From positions 1,168-10,397 of the forward strand of contig QHXU01000142.1 of the NCBI GenBank assembly GCA_003223065.1: DNA of 9,230 nucleotides, given 5' to 3'. Both the position numbers and the translations under genes were made by a program. The DNA is from Acidobacteriota bacterium. GTDB taxonomy: Bacteria > Acidobacteriota > Terriglobia > Bryobacterales > Bryobacteraceae. The stretch's first letter is position 1. Each line of letters begins with the position of its first letter. The notes under the pieces are model-generated. The model was not told where the DNA came from and ran no database searches. It worked only from the letters and a program-made list of their open reading frames with translations. This document shows, piece by piece, positions 5,922 through 9,230 of this stretch.

Positions 5922-6899
5922 CTATTTGCCGGGCATCCAGTACAACACGCCGCCGTTGCGGGCCTGGGCCGCCACCTGCCCGCGCCTCTCCAGGTACTCG
6001 AGGTGAGCCAGAATCTCGAACACAGCGAAGTGATGATGGACCGGCGAGAGTTTGCCCCGCCACATCTCTTCCACCAGGGCATGCGCCGTCAGCGGAAGTC
6101 GCGAAATGCGCGTAAGAATCTCGCCGCAACGGGCCGCATGATGGTCGGCCGTCTCCTGAATGCGCTCGCGAAGGCCCCGGAAGGGTCCGCCGTGCGAGGG
6201 CAGAACCCAGTCGACATCCAGCGGCCGCACTGACTCGAGCGAATCGAGGTACTGTGCTAGCATGTCCTGGCCCGGGTGCCAGCCGATGTTCGGCGTGATT
6301 AGCTCGAGAATGTGGTCCCCCGAAATCAGATACCGATGCTGAGGTGAGTAGAGGCACACGTGTCCGGGCGAGTGGCCGGGCGTCCACATCACCTGGAGCG
6401 TGCCGCCGCGCACCGGGATCGTTTCGCCCCCTTCCAGCACCTGGTGAGGCTGGTGTGTCCGGTAGTTCCGCCGGACATCGCGCATGGCGCGATCCATCCG
6501 CGCCAGCATCTCCTCCGGGACGCCCGCGTTCAACATCGCCTGCTCGAAGAACGGAGGCCGGCTCTCGCGCGCCACCATTGCCAGGTACTCGAGTTCCGCG
6601 CGATGCATGACCAGCTTCGCGCTGCTCAGCTCAAGAATGTTCCACGACAGTCCGATGTGATCCGGATGCACATGCGTCAGGCACAACGTGCGGATGTCGC
6701 GCCACGCGATACCGCGTTCGCTAAGCCCGGCCTGGAGTGAATCGAAGCACTCCTCGCTCCATATGCCGGAGTCAACCAGCAGAAAGCCCTCCTCGAGCTC
6801 CACCAGGTGGACGTTGACAGTTTCCAGCTCCCAAGGCACCGGGAGCATGAGCGTAAATATCCGGGCGAGGGATTGGTCATGCCACGGCGTCCGCCGCAT
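5922..6899 (-). CDS. MBL-fold metallo-hydrolase (325 aa)
   Basis: The metallo-beta-lactamase fold is clear. With M1 at 6899, the di-metal site is THVHPDHIG (H76, H78, D80, H81), H176 in TPGHSPGH, D195 in SGDHIL and H236 in LPSHGGP. The nucleus is followed by a 60-70 residue helical tail (about 260-325, with LVEEMWRGK and FEILAHLEYLERRGQ) resembling the winged-helix-like C-terminus of LACTB2-type hydrolases. Such proteins hydrolyse thioesters, esters or nucleic acids, and the substrate cannot be read from the sequence. The start is uncertain. ATG 6899 overlaps lipA by 23 nt and keeps the first beta strand (RIFTLMLPVPWELETVNVHLV) whole. ATG 6848 would cut into that strand, and a TTG at 6917 is also possible. 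None has a good ribosome binding site. Tight linkage to lipA could hint at thioester or lipoyl-related chemistry, but that is inference. Confidence 0.88.
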   Translation of the reverse strand: MRRTPWHDQSLARIFTLMLPVPWELETVNVHLVELEEGFLLVDSGIWSEECFDSLQAGLSERGIAWRDIRTLCLTHVHPDHIGLSWNILELSSAKLVMHRAELEYLAMVARESRPPFFEQAMLNAGVPEEMLARMDRAMRDVRRNYRTHQPHQVLEGGETIPVRGGTLQVMWTPGHSPGHVCLYSPQHRYLISGDHILELITPNIGWHPGQDMLAQYLDSLESVRPLDVDWVLPSHGGPFRGLRERIQETADHHAARCGEILTRISRLPLTAHALVEEMWRGKLSPVHHHFAVFEILAHLEYLERRGQVAAQARNGGVLYWMPGK

Positions 6900-7743
6900 G
6901 ATAGGAGCTGCGCACAAGCGGTCCGCTCTCTACGTGGCTGAAGCCCATTTCGTAGCCCTGGCGTTTCAACTCGGCGAATTCTTCGGGCTCGACATAGCGC
7001 AGGATCGGCAGGTGCTTCGGCGAGGGCCGCAAATATTGTCCCAGCGTCAGAATGTCGACATTACTCGCGCGCAAGTCCCGCATCACCTGGAGCACTTCCG
7101 CGATCGTCTCACCCAGGCCCAGCATCAAGCCGGATTTGGTCGGAATCGCCGGCCGGTCGCGTTTGGCGTACGCCAGCATATCGAGCGAGCGCTCGTACCG
7201 CGCGCCCAGGCGAACCTGGCGATAGAGCCGCGGCACCGTTTCTGTATTGTGGTTCAGCACATCCGGCTGGGCCGCGAGCACGATGTCCATGGCTGCATGT
7301 GAGCCCTGGAAATCCGGCACCAGCACCTCGACGCCGCATCCAGGCAGGCGCTCGCGGATGGCGCGGATCGTAAGCGCGAACAGCTCCGCGCCTCCGTCCT
7401 TGCGATCGTCGCGGTTCACGCTCGTGATTACAGCGAACTTAAGCCCGAGCGTTGCGCATGCCTCGGCCACACGCCGCGGTTCGTCATAGTCCACCGGCAG
7501 AGGCGCGCCTTTTTGCACTGCGCAGAAACCGCACCGGCGCGTGCACACGTTCCCGAGGATCATGAACGTCGCGGTGCGGCGGTTCCAGCAATCGCCTATG
7601 TTGGGGCAAGCCGCGCTCTCGCACACCGTGTGCAGCTCGAGCGTTTCCACCAGGTGTTTCAGATTACGGAAGTTTTCGCCGACCGGCGCTTGGGCGCGCA
7701 GCCACGCGGGTCTAGGCACCTTCGGCTCGATCGTGACCAGCAC
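6877..7743 (-). CDS. lipA: Lipoyl synthase (EC 2.8.1.8)
   Basis: This radical SAM enzyme inserts two sulfur atoms into octanoyl groups carried by lipoyl domains (glycine cleavage H protein, 2-oxoacid dehydrogenases). Both iron-sulfur clusters are accounted for: the auxiliary cluster triad C41, C46, C52 in CESAACPNIGDC and the SAM-binding CxxxCxxC at C67, C71, C74. The C-terminal RSSYHA (278-283) supplies the serine ligand of the auxiliary cluster. GGAELF and PTKSGLMLGLGE are further LipA hallmarks. At 288 residues it is full length. It begins with GTG at 7743, one base after the stop of the formimidoyltransferase gene, with no strong ribosome binding site, which suggests translational coupling. 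No lipB or lplA is in the window, so the octanoyl donor enzyme is elsewhere. Its 3' end overlaps the MBL gene. Confidence 0.96.
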   Translation of the reverse strand: MLVTIEPKVPRPAWLRAQAPVGENFRNLKHLVETLELHTVCESAACPNIGDCWNRRTATFMILGNVCTRRCGFCAVQKGAPLPVDYDEPRRVAEACATLGLKFAVITSVNRDDRKDGGAELFALTIRAIRERLPGCGVEVLVPDFQGSHAAMDIVLAAQPDVLNHNTETVPRLYRQVRLGARYERSLDMLAYAKRDRPAIPTKSGLMLGLGETIAEVLQVMRDLRASNVDILTLGQYLRPSPKHLPILRYVEPEEFAELKRQGYEMGFSHVESGPLVRSSYHAADAVA

Positions 7744-7744
7744 T

Positions 7745-8620
7745 CTAGTTCAATTGTAGCAACCGCTCGATTCGGGTCTCTAAAATCCGCGATTCATCGA
7801 AGTTTTCGGCGCGGCGAAAGAATTCGGGAGCCATCTCGAACGCGCGCCGCGGAACGAATCCGATCAACTGGCACGATGCGACGTTGGTTCCCAATCGCGC
7901 TGCCTCCTCCGAGATCGCGTCATAGACCCGATCGAGCGGTGTTTCCGCGAAGTTGGTCAGGTTCATTGAGATTTGGGCGCAGCCGCGGGTGGCGAGATAC
8001 AGTCCCATCGCCTTCACGTAGCGGAAGCCGCCCGAGGATTCGCGAATTTGTCGGGCGATCGTCTGCGCCGCCGTAATATCGCCGGTGTTGAGATTGACGT
8101 TGAAGGCGATCAGCAATCCGCGCGCGCCCACGACGCATGCGCCCGCAGACGGATGCGATGGAATGTCCCCGACATCCGGCGGGCGGCCGTCGAATCCGGC
8201 GCGGCGCACTTTTTCGAGACGTCTCCGTTCGGGATTACGGGCCGCTGCTTCGTAGAAATACACCGGCACGCCGAAGCGCCGCCAGATCTCTTCGGCCGCG
8301 TGGCGCGCCGCTTCGACGCATTCCTCCATCGTGGCGCCCTCCAGCGGAACGAACGGAATCACGTCGGCCGCGCCTACGCGGGGATGCACGCCCTCGTGTT
8401 GATTAAGATCGATCAACTCGGCGGCCTTGCCGGCCGCGCGCACCGCAGCCTCCATCACCGCCTCACCCGCGCCGGCGAAAGTGACCACGCTGCGGTTATG
8501 ATCGGCGTCGGATTCCCAACCCAGCAGCAATGCGCCCGGCACGCCCTCGATCGCGGCGACGATCGCCCGCACTTTCGCGGGATCGCGGCCCTCGGAAAAA
8601 TTCGGAACGCATTCGATCAC
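7745..8620 (-). CDS. ftcD: Glutamate formimidoyltransferase (EC 2.1.2.5), monofunctional
   Basis: The enzyme transfers the formimino group between N-formimino-L-glutamate, a histidine breakdown product, and tetrahydrofolate. The N-terminus IECVPNFSEGRD is diagnostic. HEGVHPRVGAADVIPF (75-90) carries the active-site histidine region (H79 probably matches the catalytic His of the mammalian enzyme). GACVVGARGLLIAFNVNL and the CAQISMNLTNF stretch complete the two-subdomain formiminotransferase fold. At 291 residues it is the transferase alone; the cyclodeaminase domain fused to it in animals is absent. The start is GTG at 8620, set by the conserved N-terminus, 4 nt after the stop of the cytochrome gene. 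No histidine-utilisation genes (hutH, hutU, hutI) are in the window. A role in folate C1 supply rather than a dedicated hut pathway is therefore open. Confidence 0.94.
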   Translation of the reverse strand: MIECVPNFSEGRDPAKVRAIVAAIEGVPGALLLGWESDADHNRSVVTFAGAGEAVMEAAVRAAGKAAELIDLNQHEGVHPRVGAADVIPFVPLEGATMEECVEAARHAAEEIWRRFGVPVYFYEAAARNPERRRLEKVRRAGFDGRPPDVGDIPSHPSAGACVVGARGLLIAFNVNLNTGDITAAQTIARQIRESSGGFRYVKAMGLYLATRGCAQISMNLTNFAETPLDRVYDAISEEAARLGTNVASCQLIGFVPRRAFEMAPEFFRRAENFDESRILETRIERLLQLN

Positions 8621-8624
8621 GCTG

Positions 8625-9230
8625 TTATGGACGAACCACCGCTCGCAGGAAAGTGAGGATCGCCGCCAACTCCTCTTCGCGATAAGACCCCAGCACGATC
8701 GCGTGGCTCCACGCGGCGGCCTCCCCGATTTTGAGATCGCTGGAATCGACGGTGCGCAATACCGGCGGCGGGGTCGTCAGATCGTAGAACGTCGTGCGGC
8801 GGCTGCCCGGGGTGACGATCAGGGCGGGGAAGGACTCTCCATCGAGCGTCGCCATCCTCACGTGCGGCGTCCGCAGCTCGCGCAGCTCAGGAACGCCGCC
8901 GGGGATCTTGGCCATGGGCCCGGCGACCGGAATCCCGAATCCATCCACTTGATGGCATGTAGAGCAACGTGCGAGTCCGCGCGTCGAATCAAAGAACAGC
9001 GCGCGCCCGCGCGCTGCCTCCGGCGGAAGCGATGGCTTCGGAGGATCCGCTGCGGGCGTTCGGCCTGCCCTTGGCGTGATGCCGTTCAAGCTCGCCACAT
9101 ACGCGACCACCGCCGTCAAATCGCGCTCCGGCAGTATGCTCGCGAAGGCCTGCATGGCCGTGCCTGGAACGCCGTTACTCGTCACATTCGAGATGTGCGC
9201 TTCGTCGAATCCTCGCGCCGCCAGCCGCGG
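8625..9230 (-). CDS. Di-haem c-type cytochrome, C-terminal 201 residues (5' end outside window)
   Basis: The frame is open to the window edge, so the GTG at 9185 should not be taken as the start. The visible part begins with the end of one cytochrome c domain: HISNVTSNGVPGTAMQAF, with an axial methionine (codon 9155-9153), then LPERDLTAVVAYVASLNG. A Pro/Ala-rich linker leads to a second domain with CSTCH (8966-8952). Between that haem motif and the final helix lies an insertion, VRMATLDGESFPALIV...YDLTTPPPVLRT. It resembles the extra strand-rich segment of the 'putative heme-binding' domains of Pirellula/Verrucomicrobium type. The usual distal SxMP methionine is not found; WSH (His codon 8705-8703) sits near that position. 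The protein is presumably exported and transfers electrons to or from an enzyme domain beyond the edge. It leads the cytochrome-ftcD-lipA-MBL cluster. Confidence 0.85.
   Translation of the reverse strand, partial: PRLAARGFDEAHISNVTSNGVPGTAMQAFASILPERDLTAVVAYVASLNGITPRAGRTPAADPPKPSLPPEAARGRALFFDSTRGLARCSTCHQVDGFGIPVAGPMAKIPGGVPELRELRTPHVRMATLDGESFPALIVTPGSRRTTFYDLTTPPPVLRTVDSSDLKIGEAAAWSHAIVLGSYREEELAAILTFLRAVVRP

Noticed and set aside
5651..6082. 143-residue version of the small membrane protein, starting at 6082
   Set aside because: Its first 77 residues are an out-of-frame reading of the MBL gene and the gap after it. The 5851 ATG has its own purine-rich ribosome binding site.
6688..7302. 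204-codon open frame on the plus strand
   Set aside because: Antisense to the MBL and lipA genes, with no recognisable domain.
7973..8656. 227-codon open frame on the plus strand
   Set aside because: It lies antisense to ftcD, whose protein is unmistakable. The translation is rich in Arg/Ala/His with no domain or signal, typical of the reverse of a high-GC gene.
9183..9185. GTG at 9185 as the start of the cytochrome gene
   Set aside because: The frame continues upstream to the window edge with sensible cytochrome sequence (LAARGFDEAHISN), and the first haem-binding CxxCH must lie further upstream.
1..9230. CRISPR array, transposon ends, tRNA or riboswitch
   Set aside because: No regularly spaced repeats, terminal inverted repeats, cloverleaf-like tract or long structured leader was found; the non-coding gaps are all about 110 bases or shorter.

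Overview
The window is about 9.2 kb of high-GC, gene-dense bacterial chromosome. It most resembles an Acidobacteriota genome, probably the Solibacter/Bryobacter side of the phylum. The basis is the style of the proteins (HEAT-repeat proteins in an ECF-sigma operon, a haem domain of the Pirellula/Verrucomicrobium/Solibacter type, a characteristic membrane protein at the left edge). This is pattern recognition from memory, not a database result.

Left edge (1-872, minus strand): an ankyrin-repeat putative lipoprotein is followed by the 5' part of an integral membrane protein, probably PAP2-phosphatase-like, which runs off the window. A near-consensus sigma-70-type promoter sits so close to the ankyrin start codon that the mRNA should be leaderless or nearly so.

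Centre (944-5580, plus strand): five tightly packed genes appear to form one operon. They encode an ECF sigma factor, a zinc-binding membrane anti-sigma-like protein, a secreted coiled-coil/TPR/HEAT protein, a second secreted protein with a Cys-rich domain and HEAT repeats, and a LolD/MacB-type ABC ATPase. Genes 1-2 and 3-4 are joined by ATGA overlaps, and the ATPase ribosome binding site contains the stop codon of the gene before it. A clear intrinsic terminator closes the unit. No permease accompanies the ATPase. The likely logic is an envelope-signalling module: sigma and anti-sigma for control, two extracytoplasmic solenoid proteins as sensors or scaffolds, and an ATPase that powers an unidentified membrane partner. 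That functional reading is inference.

Right half (5651-9230, minus strand): in transcription order there is a c-type cytochrome (5' end outside the window), glutamate formimidoyltransferase, lipoyl synthase and an MBL-fold hydrolase, all spaced 4 nt apart or less or overlapping. After a short gap comes a 66-residue two-helix membrane protein. The cluster is metabolic: formimino-tetrahydrofolate and lipoate chemistry next to an electron-transfer protein. It converges on the sigma operon at 5542-5650, where each strand has a hairpin followed by a T-run.

No tRNA, rRNA, CRISPR array, insertion sequence or riboswitch was seen, and there is no gene-free stretch longer than about 110 bases.
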